DNA of 64,000 nt from Piscicola geometra (Eukaryota; Annelida; Clitellata; Hirudinida; Piscicolidae). The first letter of the stretch is position 1. Each line of letters starts with the position of its first letter. A model generated the notes under the pieces. That model had not been told where the DNA came from and did no database searches. It saw only the letters and a program-made list of their open reading frames with translations. The position numbers and the translations under genes were made by a program. Of the stretch, positions 36,672 to 64,000 are shown piece after piece. The DNA lies in assembly GCA_943735955.1 (NCBI GenBank), contig OX030959.1:2467772-2531771 (forward strand). The letters are read 5' to 3'.

Positions 36672-38063
36672 TTGTTTATTTGTTTAAATATACTGGGAGA
36701 AACAAAATTTATGTCAGGGCACAGAAATTAAATTAACAAATTTTTAGTTTTTATTACGAGTTGAACACAAGTATAAATAAAAATATTTCAATTGGTTCAA
36801 GGTTTTAATATCATGAAAAAAAATTCTAAAGTCTTATGATGCAAGAAATAGGGATACATAAGTTTCAATAAATTCAGTTAATCTATTAAAATAGTAGGTG
36901 TTAAACAGGAATTTCAAAACAAAAATGACTTTTTTTCTAATCTGAAATAATGTCATTGTAAATAACAAACTGCATTGCTTAAGTGATAAACTTACGGTTA
37001 ATATTTGGAATTAAAAATAAATAAGTTAATTTTCATTAATTTGTATCCTCTGAGCACATATATCAAAACAGAAAGTTACTAGAGAATTCATTTTTCTAAA
37101 AAAATTTCTGACTAGGCGGATTCTTGCTAAATAACTCGGTTAGATTCTTTGAAAGAGCAAATAAAGACTGCTTCTGCCTTGTGAAAACACACAATCTTTT
37201 GCTTTTTTAAGAAAACAGTTCATTGGAGACCTTTCTTTGCTTAAGGTTGAAAAGAAATCGATTCGAGGTTTGTGACTGTGAAGACACATGTTTAGTGCAT
37301 GTCCAACTACGCAAAAATCTGCCCTTTTGGTGTCTATAAATTAAATTCCACTTAATAGGATTAAAAATCCTAATTAATTCTTAATTAATTCCCAACTAAT
37401 TCTCAACTATATTTATTCATTTTTTCATTATTTATGTTTCATAAAAAGTAAAAAAATAATAAATATATAAATAAAATAGTTTTCTACTAACAAAAATATT
37501 TAAAAAATAATTTTTATATATTTATTTATGTACTTTATCACTAACATCAACTAAAATATATAGTATTTACTTCTACTTAATGTCCATAACTAAGTGGTCT
37601 TGAAGCCCGTCCGGGTTTTCGCCACGGCAATCTTACTCGTCGTTTTATTGTATTTTATTGTATAGTGAAATTGGAATAAACTTATTTCGAACTAATGCTA
37701 GCTAATGATTTGCTTACACCGCAGCTTATAGCCTATAACTTTAATTTAATTTTTGGTGAGGAGGGTTTTCCCCAATAAATACCAGCTTCCAATGTAAAAA
37801 AACCATAAAACATTATAATGAACCATCTCCCAAATGGACGTAATGATTTTTCATTTCTTATATTTATGCCTATTCCCTCCCCCTACTTAAATAAAAGCAC
37901 GTCACAGAATGTTTACTAATGTATTTAAGTGAGCCAGTTGAGAAAAAAACTCTAAACACTTGAAAGCTTTTAGACGTCTGCTTGGGAATACACATGTGCT
38001 GCTTTTAAGAAAAATTAATCGTACAAATCGTTTTTTAAACTCTTTTAAAACTTGAGTTTTGAG
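36672..38063. other. Convergent intergenic region between SLC5 gene E and VIAAT
   Basis: AT-rich DNA holding the 3' UTRs of both converging genes. It contains a dispersed repeat fragment at about 37610-37680. No coding exon was recognised. Confidence 0.5.
37610..37680. repeat. Dispersed repeat fragment, copy 2
   Basis: GGGTTTTCGCCACGGC, ACTCGTCGTTTTATTGTATT and a following TTTTATTGTAT tail parallel the segment at 18725-18800. Possibly the 3' end of a LINE or SINE. Confidence 0.5.
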
Positions 38064-41000
38064 TTATAAAGCATTAGAAAAAGTGAGATTCACTGAAGAT
38101 TGAGTGGTATTTCCGTGGAAAGTTTGATAAAAAACTTCAAGATTTAGAAAAGTTCCAGTTACACAGCCCACTATGGCGAAGAAGATGATGGCCAGGTTGA
38201 AGGTGATTGTGATGTAACTGAGTTGGTGTCTTTTCAGAGCCACGTAGAACCAGCAGGGCCAAATAAAACAGAGGAAGTAGCCTGAGATGCTTCCGATGAA
38301 AGCGTTGAAGAGGGCATAGTGAGGAATGAGAACGCCTATTGCTATGCAGCTCAGAACCATCACCATGCGCACGATAATGGCCCAAGGTTTGAGCTTACTG
38401 TCAAGTCCATTGTAACTGATGCAAGGAGGGAATAGTTTGTTGGTGTTGAACATGTGCCTGTCTAATGTTTCTACGATGGCGAAGAATGGAAGTGGGTAGC
38501 CGAGCAGGCATTTGAGGGCCAGTGTGGCATTGAGAAAGAGTTTGAAGGGATACAACTCTATGTTGTTAGTTACCACTTCATTCGTCATCAATCCGAACGT
38601 CAAGAAGCCCAAGTAACTGAAGATCAACTTGAGGAAGATGGACAAGGAGTGGATGATGAGAAGCATGCGGTTGAAATTGCTCCTGACCACCATGTTGTCT
38701 TCCATTAGAGGAAAGTACATGTGCGTGGTGAAACTAAAAAGAACGATTCCCAGCGAGACTGACAACGACTTGACTTCGACCTTCCATTCGACCACTGCAG
38801 GCTGCCATACAGAGTACTTGCTTATGCAATAAACCAGAACGCTGCTCGTGAATATTACCGTCAACACAAAGTTCCACGTACTAATGATGGCGACGTGTTT
38901 GAGCGTTTTGATGAAGGCAAAGCCCAAGAAAGGGATTCCAGCGATGGCGATGCACTGCTCGACGCTGAGGTCATACAAGCCGATCATGTCCTTCAGTAGT
39001 TGTCCACACAACAGGGGCAGTGAGAGGCAGTTGAACATCCAGTCGATCATCTGCATCACCATCACGCTCCAAAATCCCATTTGCTTGCCCCACACCACTG
39101 AAGCGATGTCAGTGTACGAAGAGCGTGCTCTCACTCGGCGCTTCTTGGCGACCTTTTTTTCATCCGTCTTTGCCGCAACCATTTCTATTTCATTGTTTTC
39201 AACTGCAATTTGACAATAAGTTATTCAAATTCTGAATCATACATTGCTTGTTAGTTTTTATAGAAATTTTAAAGTGCTTTAATTGGATATTTAATAATCC
39301 TACCGTAAATAAAAAACTTGTTTAAAAATTTTAAGCACTATTAAACATTCCATGATTAAACAGTCATTCAACGTTGCCACCTTCGTCATAGAGACACTCG
39401 ATGAGGATGTAGCCTGTGTAGAAGCTCAGGCTTCCGATCACGAAGATGGAAAGAAGGGATAAGTAGCCGCCATTGAGAACTGCGTAGGGGAAAGACACGA
39501 TGGACAATCCCTGGAAAAAAAGATCAAAGAGGGTTGGTTTGGAATCAGGTATATGGCTTGGAAGGTGGTTTAAGAGTGTGTAGTATGTGAGTAGTTGAAG
39601 AGAAAAGTTGGAGATGGAACAATTTTAGCGTCTTGAATTTCAATATATATATATATTTATTTATTTATTTAAACTTTATATATTAAAAATATTTTTAATA
39701 CATTTTATTAAATTGTTAACTCTTTTGGGTAAAAGAATATGTTCAAGATTGGACGCTTGAAACTAATAGAGGGGTTGATCTCTAAAATAGCAAGTCGTCG
39801 TTAATCATAGGCGCCACAATGCTTTGACAGAATCTGATATATAAATAAGAAATATTTTTTATAAAGCTAAGAAGATTATATTTCACAAAGAATTCTATTA
39901 TTTCATACGTAAAGTTCTGAAAGTTGGTTTCGTGAATGGAAGGGTTTATTAAAAAATACTTTATGATCTAGAGGGTCTCATTCAGTTATTATATTCATTT
40001 TTCAAATAAGGCGAAAAAGCTGTCGCACTGAAGATTTTTTTCTCTTTCAATTTTAATATTATTAAATCTTATACAAGTTTTTTAACATGAAGTTTGAATA
40101 ATTAACATTCTTTACGAGCATATTCACTCAAACAACTAGTTTAAGATATTCGTTAAGATTTTTATATACCGTAAACCAACATGTATAAAAAGCGTACACC
40201 GTTATTGATAGCCAAAAACAATCAAAAAAGAATTTTAAAAAAGAAAACTTTTAAAATTTTACAGTAAACGCAAATCAGTTTGCGTCATTTGATATCTTTA
40301 TTTTGAATTCAAACGATGGTTTTTTAAAAATATAAACTGCTTTTCTATTTCTAAGTAGTGCGCAGAAGACAAATTATTGTATTTTCGCTATAACTTGATT
40401 TAAGTGGCAGTATAATATTGTAATTTTCCATAACGATGTATTTTATAATAGTATATTCTATAGTCTATAGATCAAAGAATATAGTTATTAAGTCTATAGG
40501 TATTAGAGTTTTTTATATATAAATAATCTGAAGAGACTATAACATAGAGTTATATTTAGACCATACTTATAGACGAAAACTTATGAACTATAACTTATTA
40601 TTTGTAACAATGTTACATTGTAACATACATTTTTAACCATAAAGATCAAAATTAACTTATGTTTGGTACACATAAATGTATTTTAAAAATCCTATTTTAA
40701 ATAATAGTTTATATATTTTTTCTTCTTTTTCTTTTCTTTTATCATTTGAAGCAGTTATTTATTTGAAAAGCATGAATGCCTGGTAAAGTGCTTTGGAGAT
40801 CTCAAGATGCTATCCCGTAAACTCCATCTATAAAGAGCTTTATAAATAAATTTTATTGGTAAAAAACGTGCGTCTTATACATGGTGTTTTACAATAAATG
40901 AAATAAATTCATAAATATATTGATATATTTTATAGTAATAGTATTCTTGACTTATTGCGCTTATTAGAAACTATCCTCCTTCTGTTAAAAGTGTATGCAT

Positions 41001-42781
41001 GATGAAAAGAGTCGTCACGATTTTATGAGAGTTATTTCTTCTATCCGGTGTCATATAAAACACAATATTTCAATGGCTATTGAAGCATTAGTCTGATATA
41101 TGAGCAAGTTTTACAAAAACATCATTACGTTCCAAAAATGTATTGATTTTATTCTAAGTTCTGATTTTGAAAAAACATTGTTTTACAATTTGATGGTCCA
41201 TTGTTTTTCATGAGCTTCCTCATCTAATAAAATAAATGAAGCAGACTGGCACTGGACTGCACAAGCAAAGACTAGTTTCCAGTTACTGACCATAGCTACT
41301 GATATCGTCAGTATTTGTCTCGACATAACAACGTGAAACACGAGAATTAGAATTTGATGGAAAACATTTTCTTAATTTCGCCTTCCATAATCTCATGCAT
41401 GAAGAAATGATTATGGAAATCCACTCAGTTCTGCTTGGACCCTGCAGTACGAAGAGTGTAAAGTAAATATTAGTAAATATATATGTAAATTATTAAATAC
41501 TCATAACTTAGTTTCATACTGGCTTTTAATAATGACCCTTCTTTAAAGATGCTAGTCTCTGCACTTGTTTTATCTCGAATTGACTGTTGTAATTCACTTT
41601 ATTATAATTTACCTGAAACTACTTTAAAACCATTAAATCAAGTATTTAATTATGCAGCTAGAGTCGTTAGCCGTACTCCCATTTAAATAAATAAAATAAA
41701 TGTCAGTTTTGTATAGCGCCAGGGCACGCAACTGAAGCGCCACTCACACGACATAAGTCGTGAAACACCGCATCATATACACTAGGTATATGATAGCTCA
41801 CGGTTGGCTGAACAGGGATTCAAAACTGGCGACCTTTAAGTTGCAGGTCTAACGACTTACCATCTAAGCCAACCCGCTCGCCAATTTATCACTATATTAC
41901 ACCCTCTCTCATCTTATTACATTGGCTCCCCATCAAATTTAGGATTATATTTAAAATCTGTGTTTTTATGTTTAAATTAATAATTAATATCTCACCCTAA
42001 TAGAAGTAATTTAAGACCATTCACTCAAAACCATTATTTCATTCCTTCCATTAATACCTCTTTTGCTAAACGTCTTTCCATTATGCATTGCATTGCATTG
42101 CATTTCCATATATTTGGAACTCATTACCTCCTTATTTAACTACTTCTAAATCAATATTTATTTTTCGTAAGAATCTGAAGACATATCTGTTTAACTAATT
42201 CATTTACGAGCACTCTTGAATTTGAGGAAAGAGCGCTATAGAAATGTATTTGATTGATTTATTGATGTAGTTTTATTTAATAAACTAACGTTTTGAAATT
42301 GATTGGCTGCCTTTCTAAAGGATCGTTACACGAGCACTATTCCTATTCGGACTTATGCACCCATTCCATCGATTAGTTAATGCAAAAACCTTTATGCGTA
42401 AGTCAAATCTTCTCAAAAGCATGGGGTTTAATTAGAAACCAAAATGAATGAATAACGAACATCGTTTTAAAAAAACAGATACCATTTCAAGCTTCAAACC
42501 TGGAGAGCGCTCGAGATGTTGATACCAGCTTGGAACTCATTAATACTGTTCGGGAGACGTTCACAACTGGCAGCTTCTCCTTCATCGTCCTTACTTCCAG
42601 CTTTGCTAGAAACACACTCTTTGCTTACGCCGTCTTTTTGAGTGATGGGCGTGGTTCCCTTGGGACTGATCTCTTCATTTTGGAGCATTTCGAAACCTCC
42701 ATCGTTGTCATTACTTTTTGTTGCGCTTTTCCAAACATTTTTGACGCCCTTTAGCGAAAACGTCAAGTAGTTTGCCAACAT
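38064..42781 (-). CDS. SLC32A1: Vesicular inhibitory amino acid transporter (VIAAT/VGAT, unc-47 orthologue), 516 aa
   Basis: Three exons splice to 1551 nt in one frame: 42781-42500, 39510-39381, 39202-38064. The first exon encodes a cytosolic N-terminus ending NEFQAGINISSALQ. The second continues GLSIVSFPYAVLNGGY and FYTGYILIECLYDE, the classic first helices of the amino acid/auxin permease fold in VIAAT. The third carries a basic loop, R-A-R-S-S-Y-T-D-I-A, then about eight more hydrophobic helices, including HMYFPLMEDNM and GFLTFG. VIAAT exchanges vesicular protons for cytosolic GABA or glycine and loads inhibitory synaptic vesicles. The length fits the family (about 500-530 aa). The start Met (MLANYL) was chosen over an in-frame Met 17 codons upstream because the upstream segment is hydrophobic and atypical. 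Confidence 0.9.
40770..40862. repeat. Possible LINE/SINE 3'-end fragment
   Basis: TGGTAAAGTGCTTTGGAGAT and GAGCTTTATAAATAAA resemble the 3' termini of L2/CR1-like elements in invertebrates. Only the tail is recognisable. It lies in VIAAT intron 1. The rest of the intron between 39511 and 41540 shows nothing else I can name. Confidence 0.35.
41541..42245 (+). mobile_element. Non-LTR retrotransposon (CR1/L2/Rex-like LINE) 3' fragment, interrupted by a SINE
   Basis: Two coding pieces of a reverse-transcriptase C-terminus lie on either side of an insertion. At 41549-41683: LVLSRIDCCNSLYYNL and NYAARVVSRTP. At 41883-42000: IYHYITPSLILLHWLPIKF. Further on come FAKRLSIMHCIA and IWNSLPPYLTTSKS. These match the usual order S-R-[IL]-D-x-C-N-S-L ... 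A-A-R-[LV]-V ... H-W-L-P-[IV] of LINE RT tails. The element ends with GCGCTATAGAAATGTATTTG, a typical terminus of this group. It is 5' truncated and contains stops, so it is dead. It sits antisense in VIAAT intron 1. Confidence 0.8.
41684..41882 (-). mobile_element. tRNA-derived SINE inserted in the LINE fragment
   Basis: On the minus strand the segment from 41874 to 41803 is tRNA-like. GGTTGGCT pairs perfectly with the terminal AGCCAACC as an acceptor stem. TGGCTTAGATGG fits an RNA polymerase III A box and TTTTGAATCC is a degenerate B box. About 120 bases of tRNA-unrelated body follow, ending in a T/A-rich tail. It is bounded on both sides by LINE coding sequence, so it inserted later than the LINE. 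It is not a functional tRNA: the T stem and anticodon loop are irregular. Confidence 0.65.
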
Positions 42782-43083
42782 CTTAAAGATTGACTCGAAA
42801 AAAAAACAAAGAAAATTAGATGACCGTGACACCTTTATATATATATTTATATATACAGCTATTTTTCTACCAACTTTTTGCTAGACTTAGAAAATACGTC
42901 AATTCACTGAGTTATAAGTTCTCTAAACGATAAGATCGAAACCTATTTACAGATCATTGTCAAAAAAAGGTATGTTGACAGCATGCATTGTAGTGTTTGG
43001 TTTTACTGTCCATACTTTATAGCCTAAACAATATAATATAATAGAATACACTGATTATACTGAATAGGATACTGAGAGTATAC

Positions 43084-43466
43084 CAAGGGTGGTGATCTGC
43101 TGCAAATCATGGGGGGGGGGGGTCCTAACCAGCATGAATGATCTTAGGGTGGTCTTGGGGTTCGGACCCCTCTTCCCACCACTTAAAAAACATTTTTTAA
43201 ATTCTGTTTTAATACGAATATTAAGTATACAATGAAAATTTATATTTTAGACAGTTATAACTATAACTACACATACTCACAATGTATTAATATGTAAAAA
43301 AAAATCTGTTTTATGCCATGTTTGACGATTATGTTCGCATCAAAACAAGAGTTGAAAAAAGATTTTATTGAAAAAAGTGGGAGATCCAAATTACGACTGC
43401 CCCCCTCACTACCAAAAAGTGGACCCCAGGACCCCCCCCAAGACCCCCCCAGGACCGCCGCCCATG
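43084..43466. mobile_element. Small non-autonomous hAT-like element (MITE) with perfect 8-bp target duplication
   Basis: The sequence GAGTATAC occurs directly before (43076-43083) and directly after (43467-43474) the element. The left end CAAGGGTGGTGATC and the reverse complement of the right end, CATGGGCGGCGGTC, match at 10 of 14 positions. Subterminal G-runs on the left (including twelve Gs near 43111) and C-runs on the right give an overall hairpin tendency. No transposase coding is present. hAT elements make 8-bp duplications, so the assignment is good. The right terminus CATGGGCG resembles that of the hAT copies in the SLC5 cluster. Confidence 0.82.
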
Positions 43467-44884
43467 GAGTATACAATATGTGGAATAGAAATGAATAAAA
43501 ATATGACTTTTAAAGATGATAATTTTTTTCTCAATTATTCAACTTTTTGAACAATAAAATGGTTGTTGAAACAAATTTAAATACATCTAAGGTTTTATGT
43601 TATGTATGATTATTTTTAAAAGTTTGTCGATTAGATAGATAAAGATTTAAAATGGCTATAGATCTTGGGTAAGGAGGTAATGTTTTGTTTGATTTTATCA
43701 AGATCATATCGTTAATGTAAAAATCTTGTCATATAAAATAGATATTAAAAACTAAAAGTAAAAATTATTAATATTTAATAAATTGAATGGCTGAGGGAAA
43801 TTCAGCTATATACAAGGGATTTTTGTTATCTCTCAAAGGTAAATATTTTTTATTTTAAAACCACTTTAGCTATTAAAAATCAGTAAATTTGTGTTTCTAT
43901 TAAACATTGATAATCATTCATTGATAAATAAAAAAATAAAGGTATTTGTATGCTTTTATTCTTAAAGTTTAAAATTAAAAGAAAGAATAATAATTTTTTT
44001 TACAATTATTAATTTAATTTATTTTGAAAAAAATTATTTATTTAATGTAATTTTTAAAACCATAGTAAAAAAACAAATGAAATTGTTTAAAATAGCATTA
44101 AAAAATAGTGGATTAATAATAACAATTTTGGTGTTCTGGATCATCAAGTATTGACATTATTGATTTATTGTAGAAGGCATTGCATTCAGACTGCATTTTG
44201 GGCTAAAACAATTTTGTTAGACAATGCTCCAGAGAGGGGTTTTGTACAATAAATGAAGAGAAAATACAATGGTTCATAAAATTTAAGCTATAATAGAAGT
44301 GATTCACTTCGTTAATTGTCAATTTGGAATGCTTTTTAGATTTTTAATGAAGTTTTTAAACAAATGATTTTTTTTTTGAAATCAAAGCTAATGTCATAAT
44401 GATAGAAACCCCTTATAAATAAAATTTCATAGTTTTATATAAACACCTATTAATATTTCATATGAATCATTTGTCAAAATGGAAATTACTTAAATAAAAG
44501 TATATTATTACAAAGTATCATGTAAGCATCAAAAAGAATTATGTTTGAAATTTATGTTTGCCTTATCTTCTCTTAAGACCCTCATCTAACATCATCTTCA
44601 TTCTGATCTCATCAGATTCATTAGGCGTTTTTTTAATTTTTCGGCTTTCATCAGCCTTAACAGAATTATTTTTTTTTAAACTTGAAGAAAAAAAAAACTT
44701 ATCTCTTAAATGAGTAAACTTTACTCATTAAAACCACTCTGTGAATAAGCATTCATAAGATTAGTTTTCAAGAGAAAGGAAGACAATCAATTAATTCCAA
44801 ATGAGAGTATTTAAAGTAAGTTTAATCTGTAAAAAATCACTGTCAATTTTGGTCACCATCAATGGATGTCATATCACAATGCAT

Positions 44885-45015
44885 AAAATATGAAAGAATC
44901 AGTGCATTGGTGTGCATAGCATGGTCGCTATCATATGGATCTCAGCATGGCTTGTGAGTGACGCCTCAGTGGCACTTGAACCCGTGACCTAGGCAACCAC
45001 TCTCTCAAGAGTTCT
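44885..45015 (-). repeat. Possible truncated tRNA-SINE fragment
   Basis: On the minus strand, CACGGGTTCAAGTGCCACTG contains a B-box-like core (GGTTCAAGT). The flanking order TATGAT/ATCATA, then box B, then a GACCT-like tract loosely parallels the SINE at 41684-41882. It is weak and may be a related but diverged copy. Confidence 0.35.
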
Positions 45016-45467
45016 CAAGTCATTATGTTGTGCAAATATGATTTTATGTAAATTAAATTCTTCTTTACATACACACAAAAACACACACACACACACAAAA
45101 AGACGCAAAGACAAATACAACTGCACATAGGCACTGGGTTCAGGGATGTGCCCATAATTACTTCCTAACAATTACAAGCTGTGATTAAAATTGTCTGCAG
45201 GATGTAGAGATGCGGAGGACAGGTTCGCAGATATATGTTACCAACTATCATCATCATCATCCTCATCTTTATCCTCTTCATCCTCAATTCTACCATGGAG
45301 CTCTGTAGTGTGTTGCTTGATTCCGAAAAATAAGAAGTTGTACACTTTCTATAATGAAAAGGTTGGAATGGAGTATCATCTTTATATTGCTTTAATTTAG
45401 TTTGTTGTTTTCACTATTATTTTCATTAAGTTATTTAACAGAGGTACTGACTTGCACATACCAACAT

Positions 45468-45488
45468 ACACACACACACACACACCGT
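45468..45488. repeat. (AC)n microsatellite
   Basis: A short CA run just upstream of the acceptor of the first RasGAP exon placed here. Confidence 0.8.
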
Positions 45489-45494
45489 ACACAG

Positions 45495-61031
<15,537 letters not shown>

Positions 61032-64000
61032 TTCTCGTCATAAGCACTCTGCGCTAGTTCAATTAAATTTAAATTGAATCATTTAACTTAATAAACGCTG
61101 AGTTAATTTAATAAGCGCCAATTTAACTTAATAAGCTTTAATTTAAGTTAAAAGTTAATTTAATAAAATAAGCACTAATTTAATGATTTAGTTTAACTTT
61201 ATCACAATGTAACGATGCCAATGTATTACTCTTCGAACTTGCTGCCCACCATCAGTCCTCATGCGTACACCTCATTAGTATTCAACAAATCTCAACACAC
61301 CTCTTCTGCAACTATTTTTAGTTCTTCGAATACATGTATGCATTGCACACTTCTTGTACAAAAGTACACACACACACACGTGATTGTATGCTAGGCGTAA
61401 GTGACTCCAGTGTGGAATTAAATGTTGGCTTCTCTGGTGGAGGGTGCTTGGAGCGTTCCAACTATAAGTTACATTCGCCAACGTAGTTTCGAGGGTTTGT
61501 AAGCCAATTTGCAAGCTCTAGATACTGTTGTTTTTTTATTCTCATCATCATCATTATTACAATCATTATTATCATCACCACCATCATCATCATCATTACC
61601 ATCAAGCTTTAATCAGCCTCCTAGTGTCTAAAATCAAGTCTTTTATAAGCGACCGCAGCGCTATTTCGTTGGGCATCTCTTAGTATTTTCGAGAGAAGTC
61701 AACTTTTTCGCTGCCACAGGCCGCCATGCCTGCACACTTGACACCACAGCACTCACTCCTGCTGCACAGTGAATATCTCTCCAGCACGCTTGCAGCATCC
61801 TTCCACGATGTATTCAGTCGTCAGCATCGTCAGCAGCACAAACTCAATAAGCTTTCGCGATGCTTCGACCATCGGTGCTGTATTATAATATATTAGACTA
61901 TAATAGTCCTCATCATGCATGTATGTATCAATGTATTTATACATTGTATCATATTCGTGCACCAACCCTCTAACGATGAGCTCAGGAAGTGACAGAAATG
62001 ATGATGATGATTGTCTAATGGGAAGGCTGGGGAAGGGGTGGGTTGTCGATCAATGCAACGATTTTGTGACGCTCTCTCGTCGAGTGAATTATTCTTTTTA
62101 TTGGAAGTTGTAAAAGTGATTTGAACGTATGTTCATAATGGATTGTACATTTATGTACCGCCTAACTGCATCATGCTTGGCCTTCAATTGCTCTCACCAA
62201 GCACTAAAGCCATCATCGTAAAGAACTGCACTGGCTGATTGTTAGGCTGCATTGCAGACTCGGCATATTCTTTCCTTGACTTGGATGAACGATTGTATAA
62301 TATCACCACAACCTCTAATTTATCCTTTTTCTTTTATCCCCTATAATTTATCCCCTATAAATATACTTCTTCAATTATGTTGTATAATTAATGGTGGTTC
62401 AGCTGTTGTCATTGCGGGGTGCATTGGTGCCTGGAGAGGGTGCTGCAGGTGAAATGATCTGGCTGGCCATGGTGGTACTGGTGATGATTCGACATTTTAA
62501 TGCTGATGATGATGATACCCAAAGATGGTGAGACCCGGATGATGGGATGATGATGATGATGATGAAACGCAGATTTGTTGATGATGGTGATGATGAATCA
62601 AAAGTGTGGGGATGATGATGATACAGTCTCGCAGGCGACAAGTAAAAGATGGATGGCGCAAATTGCATTTCATAAATGTTCGACAACTTTCAGCATCAGC
62701 AGCATTCAACGACTCTCTAAAGCACCTCTCCATCTTTTCAGTCAGCACAGCGAAGGTTCGAGAGCATGCTCAGAAGTGCATGCGCTGTCACTGCCTGTCT
62801 TCTTGTCTGTCTGTCTGTCTGTCTGTCAGCATGTCCTGCTTGATGTCAGCGTGCTTGACACACCGCTTTTGTATGTCTGACTAGGTTCACGTCATGTATA
62901 AAAGCCTCAGGCTTTGATCGTATCTGCTTAGTTGGAGCTGATTGTTTAATTAGTATTTTGAACAGGTTGACTAATTAGTTTTGAATAGATTGACTAATTA
63001 GTTTTGAATAGGTTGACTAATTAGTTTTGAATAGGTTGACTAATTAGTTTTGAATAGGTTGACTAATTAGTTTTTAATAGGTTGACTAATTAGTTTTGAA
63101 TAGGTTGATTAATTAGTTTTGTATAGGTTGATTAATTAATTTTAGTTTAGATTCTTACTTCTAGTTAAAGTAAAAGACTAAAATCTTCGGACATTAACAA
63201 AATTATATTTTAAAATAAAATTGCTATTTTTATTAGATATTACTGGTCGCCAAAATTGCCAACTATACATTGATTTTTAAATAGGCGGTTTTAAAAAAAT
63301 TATTTTTTTATTTTATTTTATTAAAAAATTATGTCCAAATTTAGGGCCGAAACAAATTATTATTATATAAATTATCGTATCCGAGGATTTTGGTATTTTA
63401 GGGTAGTTAAACTTTAACTTAACTAAGCATTAATGACTGGGAAGTTGGATTACAGGGGCTTATTTAAACATACGTTTACGATCCATGCTTTCACCCGCCT
63501 TCTTGCACAGGCTTTCTCCAATGATTCAGCATACATCTCTTCATTTAGATTCATAATCAGCAAAGTGATCACAAAATCAAATCAACGCTAGCAATAATCA
63601 CTTCAATACTACACTTTCAAAACCAATTGATTCACCGCTTCTTCACTCCATATTCTCTTAATCAGTCAGTGATTAATCACCTAATCATGATTATATTATC
63701 AGGCTATTATGATTTACAATTTAGTATTTCAAGTATAGATATAATTTATTATATAACTTGGAAACCACTTTCAAGCATGTTCGCAGAACCACTGTAATCA
63801 CTTGTAATCACTGTAGGGAATAGCTAATCAAATCAAATCCCGCTTAAAATCTCTTCAGTTCATTCTAAATCTTGATTGCTGCTCGATTGATTTCGCTTCG
63901 TTGTCACCTCGAATGATAATCAAGGTCACGACCTTAAGTTTCACTCGGTTCAACTCTCCTAGTATAATTGTTGTTGCACACTATAGGATTGTTAATATGC
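61032..64000. other. RasGAP 3' flank; no gene recognised
   Basis: Presumed 3' UTR and downstream DNA. It contains TTAATTTAA-rich sequence at 61060-61200, CAT/ATC triplets at 61540-61605, GAT triplets at 62505-62620, a GTCT run at 62805-62826 and a 23-bp minisatellite at 62945-63145. A TATAAAAG at 62897 could be a promoter TATA box, but no downstream coding exon supports it. If the RasGAP coiled-coil exons exist, they are not visible here. Confidence 0.5.
62945..63145. repeat. 23-bp minisatellite, about 8 copies
   Basis: The unit GGTTGACTAATTAGTTTTGA plus ATA repeats at 23-bp spacing. The core ACTAATTAGT is palindromic. Confidence 0.93.

Larger units (their letters stand above)
42782..45494. 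other. Intergenic region between VIAAT and the RasGAP gene
   Basis: Divergent spacer. It holds an AT dinucleotide-rich stretch near 42836-42856, a small hAT-like element at 43084-43466, AT-rich DNA to 44880, a SINE-like fragment near 44890-45010 and a CA-rich tract near 45070-45100. The 5' exons of the RasGAP gene may lie here, but I could not place them. Confidence 0.5.

Noticed and set aside
41803..41874. Functional tRNA gene on the minus strand
   Set aside because: The acceptor stem pairs well, but the anticodon loop and T stem are irregular, and a non-tRNA body with an A/T tail follows, as in a SINE.
62575..62884. About 100-codon plus-strand frames downstream of RasGAP
   Set aside because: They start in GAT triplets and end in a GTCT run, with no domain and no splice partner in phase with the RasGAP gene.

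Overview
The window is animal nuclear DNA: AT-rich, with short spliceosomal introns (GT..AG), lophotrochozoan-like gene content and many micro- and minisatellites. The protein sequences would suit an annelid (leech-like) or a mollusc; this is an inference from style, not a species call. No rRNA gene, functional tRNA, CRISPR array or prokaryotic operon was seen.

Layout. (1) 161-2136, minus strand: the first three exons of a rolling-stone (rost)-like membrane protein that runs off the left edge. Its second intron is mostly a 27-bp minisatellite. (2) 3642-6665, plus: a single-exon 1007-residue, largely disordered protein with a PP1-docking-like motif; unrecognised. (3) 8238-36671, plus: five head-to-tail sodium/solute symporter (SLC5) genes, called A to E here. 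A and B (663 and 666 residues) form one subfamily; C, D and E (598 residues each) form another. All five can be spliced by eye into complete open frames with matching phases. (4) 38064-42781, minus: a complete three-exon vesicular inhibitory amino acid transporter (VIAAT/VGAT, SLC32). Its first intron carries a LINE fragment with a tRNA-derived SINE inserted in it. (5) 43084-43466: a small hAT-type element with a perfect 8-bp target duplication. (6) 45495-61031, plus: a large SynGAP/DAB2IP/RASAL2-type RasGAP gene (19 exons seen, 1584 residues, 5' end not resolved), whose introns are packed with simple repeats. (7) 61032-64000: no convincing gene; simple repeats and a 23-bp minisatellite.

The most informative part is the C-D-E cluster. 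Gene D is a mosaic: its upstream flank and exons 1 to about 12 match E, while intron 12 through its 3' flank match C. A single unequal crossover between misaligned C and E genes predicts exactly this order. D and E also share a dead hAT transposon in intron 4, and gene C keeps the matching empty site. Gene C carries one base change at an exon end that replaces a sodium-site serine with glycine and weakens the splice donor.

The genes do not form an operon or pathway. The SLC5 cluster is a tandem paralogue array for sodium-coupled uptake of small organic solutes. VIAAT loads GABA/glycine into synaptic vesicles, and the RasGAP switches off Ras/Rap signalling, often at synapses in other animals. 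I found no previously undescribed molecular system; the novelty is structural and evolutionary.
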